Part shown: piece after piece, positions 1-11,200 of the stretch
Layout of the letters: each line of letters starts with the position of its first letter
Position numbering within the stretch: the first letter of the stretch is position 1
Origin: Athripsodes cinereus
Taxonomy: Eukaryota; Arthropoda; Insecta; Trichoptera; Leptoceridae
Length of the DNA stretch: 64,000 bases
Assembly: GCA_947579605.1 (NCBI GenBank)
Contig: OX388311.1
Span: forward strand, 27,158,951 to 27,222,950
Direction of reading: 5' to 3'
The notes under the pieces: model-generated
Told to the model about the DNA's origin: nothing
Database searches by the model: none
The model's input: only the letters and a program-made list of their open reading frames with translations
Position numbers and translations under genes: made by a program

Positions 1-258
1 AATAATAATATAAAGTTAAGATTAATCATTAATCATCTTTCACAAGGATTCTTCAACGAACAAGTGACACGGACATTTTTCACTGGAATGATGGATGCCT
101 CACCTACTTCAGTAGCGGTAAATCAATGGAGAATAATTAGACGTGAGATAGATATCCGTCATTTATCCGGAATGTATTTGGGTATAAAACAAATCCAGAT
201 AGACGATATTAAATTTATTCCGCGACTAAATCAATTTATCGGTACAGAAAGATCCTAG
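1..258 (+). CDS. Unrecognised open frame cut by the left edge (C-terminal part)
   Basis: The frame starting at base 1 is open without a stop until TAG at 256-258, giving 85 codons; the first internal ATG in this frame lies within GGAATGATGG near base 89. The predicted peptide is mixed in composition, with a stretch around MMDASPTSVAVNQW and another around RHLSGMYLGIKQIQIDD, and ends in GTERS. I do not recognise a family. It could be the last exon of a cellular gene, a retroelement or an old integrated sequence. Chance open frames of this length do occur in a window this AT-rich, so length alone is weak support; the fairly ordinary amino-acid mix is the only positive sign. A short tandem AT-rich repeat follows directly after the stop. 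Confidence 0.3.
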   Translation, partial: NNNIKLRLIINHLSQGFFNEQVTRTFFTGMMDASPTSVAVNQWRIIRREIDIRHLSGMYLGIKQIQIDDIKFIPRLNQFIGTERS

Positions 259-325
259 TAAAAAGATTTATTCTATTATAAAAAAGATTTATTCAATTAT
301 ATAAAAGATTTATTCAATTATAAAC
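259..325. repeat. Three imperfect tandem copies of a ~20-bp AT-rich unit
   Basis: The unit AAAAGATTTATTCAATTAT is repeated three times with small changes directly after the stop of the left-edge open frame. Confidence 0.7.
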
Positions 326-484
326 AATACCTCAAAACAGCAACTAAGGTTGCTGGTGTCAGAGGCGTGCAGTATTACAAATCTGGTAAAACAATTCATA
401 AATTTAAATATATTTGATATTATAGTAAAATATGGTGAATGGCTTGAGTTGATTTGAATTTAGTTGGAGTGGTTATGTTTTTAA

Positions 485-792
485 AAAGACCAAATTAATT
501 ATGCTGAGGAATGAAGAGAGAACGATAATGTACTAAGGTGGATCAAGGCCTGTCCCAGAGCACGAGCCACGCTCAATTCTGGGACGGGTACTTTGATCAA
601 ATGAATTGATAATATATAATATGTTTTGTTATTTTTATTGGTATTATGCCGTATTTTATTGTATTGTATTATTTTATATGGATTCTTATGCATTGTGCTT
701 TTTTTTTATCTACTTGTGTATTCATTTTGTAATTTATTTTATTATTTTGTAATTTATATTATTATTTTAAAAAAAAAAAAAAAAAAAAAAAA
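485..792 (+). mobile_element. Poly(A)-ended retroposon 3' end
   Basis: A segment of higher GC content at about 500-600 is followed by a T-rich stretch and a run of more than 20 A at about 769-792, the structure expected of a processed or LINE 3' end in sense orientation. From about 520 one + frame reads VLRWIKACPRARATLNSG and then stops at about 600, which could be the last codons of a non-LTR retrotransposon ORF. The left boundary is not defined and I found no target-site duplication. It could also be a processed pseudogene of an unknown transcript. Confidence 0.4.
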
Positions 793-3051
793 TATAAGAC
801 ACCAGAGCAAAAAATCACTAATAGTATGACCAATAATTTTATGTGTTAATGCATCTATCCATCTGTACCATCTCATTATCTTCCACATGAGGTTGTAAAA
901 AGACCGAGTTTATAATTATAATAAACAATAATGCATGTTACAAACTCCGTGCCAAAAAAGAAGACATTCAGGACAGAAGGCGTATTTAATCGCTGAATGA
1001 TAATATGTTTAAGGCAATACTCATGATGTAATAAGTATTTTATTGGTCAGTAAAAACGCACGTAGATTTTTATAAATGAAAACTAAGATAAAAATAGAAT
1101 AGAATAATAACAATGTACACCGAAAATTCGAAAGTGTTTAAAGCGCATTAAAAACAAGGCACCCGAATTTGAATGGTTTATATATTGCATGTTCATTTTT
1201 TTTTACTTTTCGAATCCACTCTAAATCTTATTACAAACATCTTATTTTTGGTTAGCTGGAAGATATTGCCTCCAGGCAATAAGCCCGCCAATAGCTCATG
1301 ATTTTTTTTTGATCAAAAAAATGGTTTTTATTAATATTATCTTTTGAAGTACGTAGGGTAGATAGATAACTCGATTTAAGCAAAATACTGAGTGATTGAA
1401 TAATCATTATCCAGTATCCGGCGAAACCCCTATTCGTTTCATAACTAGTAATAATATTAATGAGAAAATTAATGCCTGCCCACGCAATTACCTATTAATA
1501 ATAATATTTTAAAAAATAAACTAAGGATCCTTACAAATTATGGAAATCTGTAATAAGCAGGACACCTGCTCTACATAATTTAGATGTCATATTTAGGTAT
1601 GGAATTCAGAAATACAATCCATTCCATGGTAGTCTCACTTAAAAAGCACACGAAGCTCAAATATCTTCACATTAGTTAATTTCCAAATACGCGTTGACAG
1701 ATAATACCTACCAATTTTTCTTATATTTTGAACTAAATCAATAATAGTATTAACGAAATTTGTAAAAAATATTGATATTATTTGAAAATTCGTCATGATG
1801 AAAAATGAAATTAAAATTAAACAAAAAAAACGCAAAACAATAAATTTAGAAGTCTTACATGTGTAGTGTATGAACTTTGTACACTGCACCTGTACATTGA
1901 CCTTTAGACTTGTTTACAAGCTAAGCAAAGATAATGACTGAGTAGCAATACGCTACTGCCTATATAGGTTAGCCACCTATTGAGAACGACGCTCATTAAT
2001 TGATAGAACCTTGACTTGCACTGTTAGGCTGCGTGTTTTGACAAATTGTGTTCGACAAATTATAATAGGAATTATTTATTGAGTATATTGTGTAAATATA
2101 AATTCCGTGTCGTTATTCAAAAAGAACCTAATATTGTTATACTTGAACCAGTATACAATAACATGTAATCACAATTTTTTATAAAAAGGCTCTGATGGGT
2201 TTTTACTCGAACACAAAAACAGACAGAACGAGTAAATATGGGTTTTAATTTTAATTATTAAAGAAATTTATCAGCTGTTTCAAGTGTTAGTTAATTAAAT
2301 ATTTTGTGATTTGACTTAAGTTATTGATGTAATGAATAATTGATTCCCATTTGCGTTTTATTCTTCGGCATTTTTTGTACTTGTCTTGCTTCAACTGTGT
2401 TGTGAATTAGAAATTTGATTAGTTTATTTTTTATGTGTTGTTTAACATGTAAAAGGCTCACGCCGTGTAGGTATATGTAAGTAAAAAGATAAAGAAAATG
2501 TATAACTTGAACTATTTTACATACGAAATGAAATACTTCCTTTAAGCATATTCCGGTAAAACCAAATATTGCAGACAGGGTAAGAGAATAACATAACTTT
2601 TTAAGTGCTTCAGAAAGCAAATATCATACATTATATAATATTCAAGATTCTATGTATATCGTCAAGTTGTAAGCCGCAACAATATCTCCTACAACGATAG
2701 ATTTACGTGTATGCACATTATGATTTTGTGGTTGCATCCGTGAATAAGAACTGAGAAGGCTGCTTATTCAATATCTAAGTATACAAGAAATATAATACAC
2801 ATTACGTACTTACCTGGAGCGCTTTATCAACCATCCACTTTCTAAGGATTTATAAGGAAGCGTACTAGGTGAAAATATATGGCTTTGCTATTAAATCGCA
2901 GACTTCATGAATACCAATATCTAAAATATACTACATACTAGTACTTAATTTCTTTTTTATTTTCATTTTTGAACAGTTGTAGTCAACTCTATTGAACTGA
3001 TAGTAAAATAATTCTGCATGAAAACTTTTTCATTCTAAATCTTTTCTTTAG
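793..3051. other. AT-rich stretch without a supported gene
   Basis: Apart from the LINE 3'-end module at 1247-1315, I see no coding, RNA or repeat structure here. The open frames are short and AT-driven. Confidence 0.5.
1247..1315 (+). mobile_element. LINE 3'-end hairpin module, copy 1
   Basis: GGTTAGCTGGAAGA is followed by the hairpin ATTGCCT-cc-AGGCAAT, then AAGCCCGCC and an A/T-rich tail. The copy at 45541-45590 on the other strand differs at only a couple of positions. Related modules occur at 8030, 14588, 49571 and 52990. It appears to be the 3' untranslated end of a non-LTR retrotransposon family; the body of the element is missing. Confidence 0.6.
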
Positions 3052-3200
3052 CATTTCTAGTTGGTACTAAACTCGTTGCACAGCAGCTGGAAGCATTGAA
3101 AGATCTTACATTGTGCACAGGAAACAATATGTACCAAGATTGGATTCATAAGCTCCCGGTCCCCAATGAATTCATCGAATTTGCGGGACATACTAACTAG
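3052..3200 (+). CDS. Possible terminal coding exon of an unrecognised gene
   Basis: A pyrimidine-rich tract ending CTTTTCTTTAG precedes an open frame of 48 codons (3054-3197) that stops at TAG 3198-3200. The peptide includes LVGTKLVAQQLEALKDL and ends near EFIEFAGHTN; its composition is more protein-like than the surrounding AT-driven frames, and the DNA is locally richer in G+C. No ATG starts it, so if real it is an internal-to-terminal exon entered in phase 2. I do not recognise the family and see no partner exon nearby. Chance is a serious alternative. Confidence 0.25.
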
Positions 3201-5256
3201 TCACGTTGCTGCAAACTCCTAATTATCACGATCATTTGTTTTTATTAGGCTGCAGAGTTTTGATATGATCGAGGACGCGATTTCTTTACATCTTTTACTG
3301 CTTCCAAGAAAAAAAATGTAAAATTCTAGACCGGAGTACACGAAGACTTAAGGAAAACTTTTAAAAATAATATCATGGAGCACATAAATGCATACAACAA
3401 AGGCTAGGAGTTCTGATCGCAACTATAACTTTTAATAATAATAATAAAAAGAACAACAGCTCAGAACTGCGGGGAGAAAGCTTCACTAAGCGAAGCTTTT
3501 TATTCCCATCTAAGTATATTATAATAATCCGATCGGGGTGCCTGTCAAAACAACCGCTGTTTTAAAATATTCCTACGAAACTTAAAAGTTTAAATCCCCA
3601 GGTTTTAAAGGAGAACTAATGTATGTATACAAATACAATGGTAGCTTTAAGTAATACAACATACTGTTATGAACAGCATCAGCGATTCACGACATTTAAT
3701 TTTTTGAACAGTGAATGGTTGTTATTTTTCATAGTATAATACGAAAAGAAGCAAGTTACATAAAACATAGTTAAAGCATCCATGTTTAATAACTAAGAAA
3801 ATACTAAATCTTCTTTCAAAAAATCAGTAATAACTTAATTGACAGTTTGTTTGAAATTTGCGAATTTCGGTTTGAACAAAAAAAAGCATTCTTGAATAAT
3901 AAAATATTAATGAAATAATTATATATTATATTCTATCAAACGTGGATCTAGTTGGTATCAGGTAAAATCTAGTACCCTTTTTAATCTGATCGGTGGTGGG
4001 TCACTAGTCTATTTTTGTCCACAATCTATTACTACTACTACTTATACACCATCACGGCATATCCCACAAATCATTTTCATATCATATTTTAAAATACATA
4101 TATGAAATAAGTACAAGAAGTCAAGGGGGCTATCGATATATTATTATTCGGTAAGTATAATTATTACCAAAGTACATAAGTAGGTAAACATCGGAAATTA
4201 CATTACTCTTTACTGTTATAGATAGGGAAACCCCTTTCAAATCGTTATTGCGATCAATATTCATAATGGAAATAGAAGGAAGTACTTGACGAACCTAGGG
4301 ATTCATAATACTCAGATACTACTAATGTGAATACTAACATATCGTTATGTAATTAGTAGATATTCGTATATTCGTAAGTATACGCAAGCAAACTATTCTA
4401 AAAAATCTAAATTTGAATCGGTAATAGTAAATGAGAATCTCGATATATGAATGTTTTATGAACACCTATTCTGATAATCTGTAGCAGTAAGACTGAGGAA
4501 CTGCAACCGGTCATGTAGTGAAGGCGCGAAGAATGACGGACCAAGGCCCTCGGAATTGATAACAATGACTCAAAACAATAATTTCCATACTCGCAATTGC
4601 CTAGAATTTGAGAGTCAGAAAGGTCTGGAGATGGTTTCTAACCTGAATGATCGGAATATAAGAGAAAAAGAATTTAAAATTGAGGGTCTAATGGTTGCTA
4701 AATCCATAACTCAAAATTTACCAATAAATATCATCACGGCATATTCCATAAATAGAATATTCAAGGACTCACTACATATACTAAACATACTAATCATCTT
4801 CTCCGTGCAATAAAAATGACAAAAAAACGAGGGACATCTCATCCCATAGCTGAATTAAAAATGTATGCAACGAGCATAGAAATGAATATTTTTGAGACTG
4901 TGTGAGCAGACACACGTATGTAGATTGTAAACACTCAGTTAATTTATACCAAAACTAATATAACTAGGATTTGTGCCTAATGTACAATGTTGTTTGAAAC
5001 AACAATCTCTAAACAAAAGGTAGCATGTAGCAGGAATAACAGATAGTCTCCAAGGACTAAAATCTGGTAGAGGAAGGTATGAAAATGGTTGTATATTCAC
5101 AAGTATCATAAACAGTAAACCTGTAAAAGGTACGGTGTACAGTACTAGGACAATTTATCATTATAATTTTCTATTCAATGTTTGAGAATGTTATTTTATC
5201 ATAGCTCAATAAAATCACGACACCCATATTTGCAATTCTGTTTTTGATAAGGTGAC
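3201..5256. other. Mostly unannotated AT-rich stretch
   Basis: Two short pieces of the dispersed family D 3' end, in minus sense, are visible: CCATCACGGCATATCCCACA at about 4049-4068 and a weaker match at about 4732-4755. An 85-codon open frame at 4556-4813 runs into the second piece and is probably not a gene. Nothing else is supported. Confidence 0.45.
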
Positions 5257-5287
5257 GTCATAGGAGTCACGAGGTGACTCCTATGAC
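5257..5287. repeat. Perfect 14-bp stem hairpin
   Basis: GTCATAGGAGTCAC, loop GAG, GTGACTCCTATGAC: all 14 stem pairs are complementary. No element with matching ends is recognised around it. Confidence 0.8.
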
Positions 5288-5334
5288 TCCTAAAAAAAGA
5301 CCCTTGCTATGATTTTCCACAACAGGGCGCATTT

Positions 5335-5408
5335 TAAAATTCTTTAATTTTCTTTTTTTTTTTTTTTGTTTTTTTTTAAATTTAAAAAAAAAAAAATTAA
5401 AATTCTAT
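5335..5408. repeat. Homopolymer foldback (T-run facing A-run)
   Basis: A long T-run interrupted by one G is followed by AAATTT and an A-run, and the outer bases AAAATTCTTTAATTTT and AATTAAAATTCT are roughly complementary, so the segment can fold on itself. It may be two abutting retroposon tails in opposite orientation. Confidence 0.6.
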
Positions 5409-5529
5409 CAAGGGCGTCCCAGGACCTGTTCCAGGATAATCTATTTAGTCCTTCTTGGTACGCTCATGTAATTTAGACTATTAATGTATGAAAATCTATC
5501 ATATTACGAAATTTATTTGGTAAGATACA

Positions 5530-5690
5530 AGGTAAGCCTAAGCTGATGAATCTGGATGTAATTGTGATTCGATCCCAGGCGCCGACAAACTCCCCTTTCA
5601 CGGCACAAGCTTTTAGCTTAGTATGAAAGGTGTATAAGGTTGTATTTGGGATATATCAAATATCTTTAAAAAAAAAAAAAATTAGAGAAT
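5530..5690 (+). mobile_element. tRNA-derived SINE, copy 1 (sense +)
   Basis: A degenerate tRNA-like head has an A-box-like TAAGCCTAAGCTGATG and a B-box GATTCGATCCC. It is followed by the family body (GACAAACTCCCCTTTCACGG, then AAGCTTTTAGCTTAG, then GTGTATAAGGTTGTATTTGG) and an A-run. The same body occurs in the copies near 13.7, 14.9, 20.0 and 58.5 kb. It is expected to have been transcribed by RNA polymerase III and mobilised by a LINE. Confidence 0.75.
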
Positions 5691-6824
5691 AACCCTGTGT
5701 ACATACAATAAATAAAGCATTATTTCTGTGAATATATTATAATGTACGATATTTATTAAGCACCGTGAAAAGTTAACAATGTTGTTGGGTATTTTTTTAA
5801 ATTCTAATTTTAAAAGTGATTATAATTAATTGTTACACAAGTGTACAAATTATTAAACACAACATTTTCAATTAAAATAACTTTGTGTGTGTTTCCACGT
5901 AATAATAATAATAATGAATGATGCTTATTATAATTTCGAATATAATTACTATTATTAATATCAGTTTGATGAATATAATTTAAATTATATAAACAATAAT
6001 TTATTATTATTATTACTTATATAAAAGTACACAATACATAATGTTATTTTAATACTACGTTCAAATAAAAGCTACACGATAGAGATTTAATATAATCAGA
6101 CCTGGGTACAGTTTATCAAAAATTTGACTAAGTCAATCGATAATCCAGGACCCAAAGCACTAAAAAGAGGCCCACCAGAGGCCCGGATATTTTTCTGCCG
6201 AGATCGCCTTGGCCAAAAGCTGTTATGGTATAAGTGCAGGGTGAAATTGTAAAATAATAATTATATTATCTCAGGAGTCATAGACTTCATTTGTCCAAAT
6301 CAAAATTATCCTTACGGGCGGGCAACAAAAAAGGTCGGTTTTTAAAAATCTAGTACCGGTGATGGTATTAAGTCTGTGGAAATTCGTTATCTAAAAAAAT
6401 GTAGATAATGTTCAAAGTTTGCTACAATTTTAACGAAAGTTAATAAATTCGTTAATCGTTAAAAACGTAATTTATTCTAAAGCTAATATTGATGAAGCTT
6501 TGTATTTACTAAATAGGCACATAATTATTATAATAACTATACATAACATTCAATTTATTCAATTTATTCATAGTTTGTTAAATAAACATTTACGCATAAT
6601 TATTACGAGTGGGGTGGGGTTCACACTAAATAGACTACGAACAAGGTATACCATATACGTTAATGCGGTTAGTCATCTAGTCTTGAATGTGAATGCGGCT
6701 CACAATACCAGACAATGAACCATATTGTGGAGTGTTCTGTGTAGGTACGGCTTTTAGTTTGGTTGAGAAGCCAACAACGGTGCAGTCAACTGGCTTAGAA
6801 ATTTATGGTTGAATCTCTAGGGCA

Positions 6825-6981
6825 AATAAATGCATTTTACATCTTGAATTCAGCGATGAAGTTTGCCACCTATCCTGAAAATCTTTATTTCTTGTTAGCA
6901 CGGAGAAGACAGCTTGCATGTTTATTATATCCAGCTGGTCTACTGGCTACCCCAATTTAGGGATATGCCGTGATTGTATGG
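6825..6981 (+). mobile_element. Retroposon family D, 3' half (sense +)
   Basis: The order of landmarks seen in other copies is kept: CAGCGATGAAGTTTGCC, TATCCTGAAAATC, CACGGAGAAGACAGC, CTGGCTACCCC and the terminal GGATATGCCGTGATTGTATG. The family has no coding capacity. Its last bases resemble the end of the RTE-like LINE at 38.4 kb. Confidence 0.65.
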
Positions 6982-7169
6982 TAGTAGTATATCTTTAGGG
7001 TCAGAATACCAAATTCAAAAAACTAAAAACATTATATCTTTCTATCTATATTTCCCGCTAGAAACTAACTGTGTCAATAAAAAAGACATGCAATATAGTT
7101 GACAAATGGTTTTTCATTGAAGATGGTCTATATCTTATATTTTATGTTTTATGAATCTGTCTTTTACAT

Positions 7170-7213
7170 AAGAGGAGACCTATTCTTTGTCGGTGACTCC
7201 ACGAACTAACAAC
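7170..7213 (-). mobile_element. Retroposon family D, 5' end fragment
   Basis: GGAGACCTATTCTTTGTCGG followed by TGACTCCACGAACTAAC is the reverse complement of the family D 5' end, as also seen at 31.1 and 63.9 kb. Confidence 0.5.
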
Positions 7214-7393
7214 CCAATACTACTAACGGATCAATAGCGTGGCAAGTTAAATCCCGGTATTCGCTCAGAGGATTCGGCGATAATGGTTTCGATCAAATGT
7301 TTCTCAATTTGTGGACCTTACATCATGACAGTGAGAGAGGCAGAATTTGTGTAAATTGTTGTCCGTAGACACCGAAAGTGATCACTTAAAACA

Positions 7394-7520
7394 GCCTAGA
7401 GCCAATTCTTAAGCGTTGGAACTCCTTTCTTTCTTCTTCAAATTGGATTTTGCACAATGTTATATTTGTGTAAACATGGTTCTCCAGGCGAGATGTCTGA
7501 TGCGAGATGCTGAGTTTGAG
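7394..7520. repeat. Dispersed repeat shared with 53941-54070
   Basis: The two segments share CCTAGAGCCAATTC, AAGCGTTGG, TTGCACAATGTTA, GTAAACATGGTT and AGATGTCTGAT in the same order and orientation over about 125 bp. No coding potential or terminal repeats are obvious. The class is unknown. Confidence 0.65.
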
Positions 7521-7744
7521 TTATCATACCATTAGTATTTATTACCATGAAAGACGAAACATTATCTTATATCCATATTTATGAGGCAACTTGAATATTA
7601 AATAGACTTCATTTCGCAATATAATGTGATCGCTAAATGGAATGGATTGCCATACACAGCGCGTCAGTGATCTAAGCTTAGCACTCTCAAGCAAGCAAAG
7701 TGTGAGACTTAAACAAATTTTTCAAATGCATAATAATAAATGAG

Positions 7745-8258
7745 TAGAGATGGGACGGCTAGATGGTATGTATCAAATGACTGATTAATCGGCCGACCAG
7801 TCGTCAAATTCGATCATTAGTTTCGGTTTATTTCGGATGCTTTGGAATTTTTCGTTTTGCTTCATTTGTCACACCACTTGTGACGCGTTCGTGTACTGTC
7901 AATCTTGTTTACTTTTAATATTTTACTGTTTGCATTGTTCTTGCATGATTGATTTGAAATAAAACTGGTGATTTATTTCTATTATTTATTTTACAAAAAA
8001 AGAGTAAAAAAATCAGCTTTTCACATCACATAAGGCGGGCGCAAGATGCCATATCTTCCAACTAACCTCAACTATAAACATGTACTATGCAAGATGTGGA
8101 AGCTAAATATACATCCATAATATGAGAGGAAAGAAATTACTTCGTTCTGTGTTCATGTACTTCGTTGTGTGCCGATTATTTTGTATCTTTTGCCAACCAT
8201 CAAATTCGGCGGTTAGTCAGCTCTGCCGGTTAGTCGGCGACTAATCATCCCATCTCTA
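7745..8258. mobile_element. Short DNA element with TAGAGATGGGA inverted ends (MITE candidate)
   Basis: The left end reads TAGAGATGGGACGG and the right end, reverse complemented, reads TAGAGATGGGATGATTAGTC. Inside both ends are GATTAATCGGCCGAC-like and GACTAACCGGC-like blocks in inverted arrangement. The interior is non-coding. I find no convincing 8-bp flanking duplication, only a TA that could be part of the ends, so the superfamily is unclear (hAT or mariner-like). A LINE 3' end is inserted near 8030. Confidence 0.6.
7960..8075 (-). mobile_element. LINE 3'-end module nested in the 7.7-8.3 kb element, copy 2
   Basis: Read on the minus strand, GGTTAGTTGGAAGATATGGC is followed by a decayed stem, GCGCCCGCC, and a tail rich in A and AATA ending near 7960. 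The stem pairing is weaker than in other copies. Confidence 0.5.
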
Positions 8259-8259
8259 G

Positions 8260-11200
8260 GTATACGTATAATAGAGTTACACACTACGCACCCAACACTG
8301 TCATAATAATTCTCAATTCTCTACTGAAATTACGAGATACTGTGTGACACACTTTGTCATAATTTTTCTTTTAAACCTTACAACGCAATTTACTTTTTTT
8401 CTTTATTCTTTTTTATTATTACTACGAAGGGAGGACTTACAAAACATATTACTTATTCTCACAAAACACTTGATATTAATAATAATGTGTGATGCTTTCT
8501 TTGTGAGAAAGTGCGCGTTGTTACTGTATATAGGATCATCCATTCTGATGCTCGAACAATTTTCCAAGTCATTGCAACTTTGTATCTGAGATAAAGATAT
8601 TGGTCACTGAACCCTCAATAAATCATTGAAGTCTATAAGAATATGGTTAGTATACTTTTAATAAAGCGGAACGAATTATCACAATATATTTTTCGCTATT
8701 GTCACACGTGGTGGCGCACCAACTACGAGGAGCGATTTCATCAGAAGACAATGGGATGTTCAGGACAGACAAGCTGAAAGAGATAATCCAGAGGGTCTTC
8801 TAAGGAAAAATATTCCTAAGTAAGGCTAGCTTTTTGCTAACGCGACTGAGATAATTAGCGCTTGCTGTTTTTTAACCTCTATTTTGAATAAAGTAAAAAT
8901 TTATTCGAAATCGTATTTTGATCGAAGGCGTCAAGTTGTAGTAGGTATAAAGATATTTTTGTAGGAGTAAGGAGTATTATGTAGGAATTACTAATATAAA
9001 AAAATATATTGAGACACGTGAAATTGTAATACTTTGATAACTCCATCATGAAATACAGTAAGAATTCTTTTTATTTAGATATTTCATTCCCAAAAGTTGT
9101 TTTTGTCGTCTGTGTTTTTATTTGATAATTTATTATTGTTATTATTCACATTTTTACTGCGTTTGCGCTTAAAAAATCGTGTAAAAAGAATAATAAATTA
9201 CCACAGCACCCTTTATTACGCAAGTACATAATATGAAATTACGCTTCAGGAATTCAATTTGACTTGAAGAAAAAAAAAATAACCCCTCAGCAAAACAAGT
9301 CATATTTGTACACAACAACGCATAATTGCAACTGAAAAAATAATAAGTGTCAAGTCTTAGATACATATACACAAAATGCAGAACAAACTGCAATAATGTG
9401 GAAGGTAATTAAAACAGCATTTACTGAAGATAATGTCTAACGCTAGACGCTCAAGAAAAAGAACAGAGGAGAAGAAGATTATAATAATGTCTTTCCGCTT
9501 TCATAAGAACGATGTTATTTCCAAAGTGTGTAATAAAAAGTTGAAGTATCTTCGCGGGTGCTTTGAGAAAGGGACGTGCTGTGAATTCAGATGGACAATT
9601 TTACTTCTAGAGACACCAACATACCTGAAACAAAGTAAAAAAATAATGTCAAGACATTGCTCTGAAGATTATTTACAACATAAATAATAATAGAATATTA
9701 TTAAAAACAATATTAATTGAGTGCTGGAAGAAAACACACGAATGGAGAGACTTGACGAAAAGTTATATCGCAAGTATCGCAATTGGTCTATTATTTGCTT
9801 CTTCTCAGTTATAAACAAGAAATAGTTCGACAAATTATTTGCACTAAGAAAGTCCGTGTCAATATAAATTAATGGAAAATCACCCTGAGCAGATGAGTAC
9901 GTAGTTTGTATACTGAAGAATTAAGAAGAAACTTTAATCAATTAAGAGAATACAAATTAAATTTCACTTATACTTTGTAATTTTTATTTATACTCAATAA
10001 AGGTAACTTAATATATTGCAAATATTTTGGTTTTTTTGATACAATTGATATGTTTTATGAAAATCGTTGAAACCTTAAAACAGTAAAGCGAGAAAAGAAC
10101 ACACGGCACAATTCTTGATAATTTGATGATATCAAGAACACAAAACAAAACAAATATTAATTTAGTAGAAATAACCTCCGAGTAATACAAACGCCAAGAA
10201 AGAAGAGATAGAAAGAGAACAACAAACATCAAGAAGAGAGACAGAAATACCACTGGCGTGAAGCCAAAATTACACTTCGGAACAATGAATTTATACTCTC
10301 AAGATAACGTGGCCAAAATTAACGAAATTGGAGAAAGCATCAGCCTAATACAAACACAATGTTTATTTTTCAGACTCATGTCAAGAATTTGCTTGACTTG
10401 GTTTCGAGGTAAGGCAAATAATAGAACGAACGAGCAGAATTTTTCACTGCAATGCAATTTTATCTTTCGATATAAAATACCGTAGTGCAGATATTAAGTA
10501 CAAAGCTCGTATTTGTAATACGACTCGAACATATTCTGAAACGGGATTCGAGAAGATGATCTTCCAATAAACTGAAAGAGATTCAAGTAAATCTCTACGC
10601 AGACATGCATACATTACTAGAAAAGAGTGATCAACAACACGCTATGTGTACACACATAATAACATTTGCATCCTCTGCAATTTATGATGAAATATTATAA
10701 TACTAGTTTTATTGAAATATTTTATTCAGAGTTCAGAACTTTTGTACGAGCATATTTCCACGGGGATTGAAATGCTTTCTATTCATAAAATCAATTCAAG
10801 TTATAATTCATTTTGACAAACTTCCAGCTGAGTATTGGAACTATTAATATAAATATAAAGAACCAATATTTCAACATATGTATTATTATTATTATAATAG
10901 TAAAAAAAAACCTCCCAAGTAATGCTCGTATATGTTTATTAGGAGCTATAGGAGGAAAGTGTCGAATATACCAGAAATTTGTTGGCTGCTGAATTTCACG
11001 ACACATTAGTTTTTTCCAGGAGCAATAACAATGTTGTGTATGAGAAAGTAATAACATTAAATCTTTATATTCTACATTCTAACTAAAAACACCCTAAACA
11101 AACGACCGTGAAAAAAGCTTTCTGTGACGTCATTATAGGAATAATAAAAGTATGTAATAACAATTAGTTTTATATTATTATCTTCAGTTTGTAGCTAAAA

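Noticed and set aside
5905..6025. Inverted (TAA)n and (TTA)n runs as a hairpin element
   Set aside because: Simple-sequence runs pair trivially; no unique sequence in the arms supports a real element.
8662..8822. Possible exon with two overlapping open frames
   Set aside because: Neither frame resembles a known protein, splice borders are poor and both are short; probably a fragment of an old repeat.
10373..10407. 35-nt microexon between TTTTTCAG and GTAAGG
   Set aside because: Signals are good but too common in AT-rich DNA; no partner exon and no recognisable peptide.
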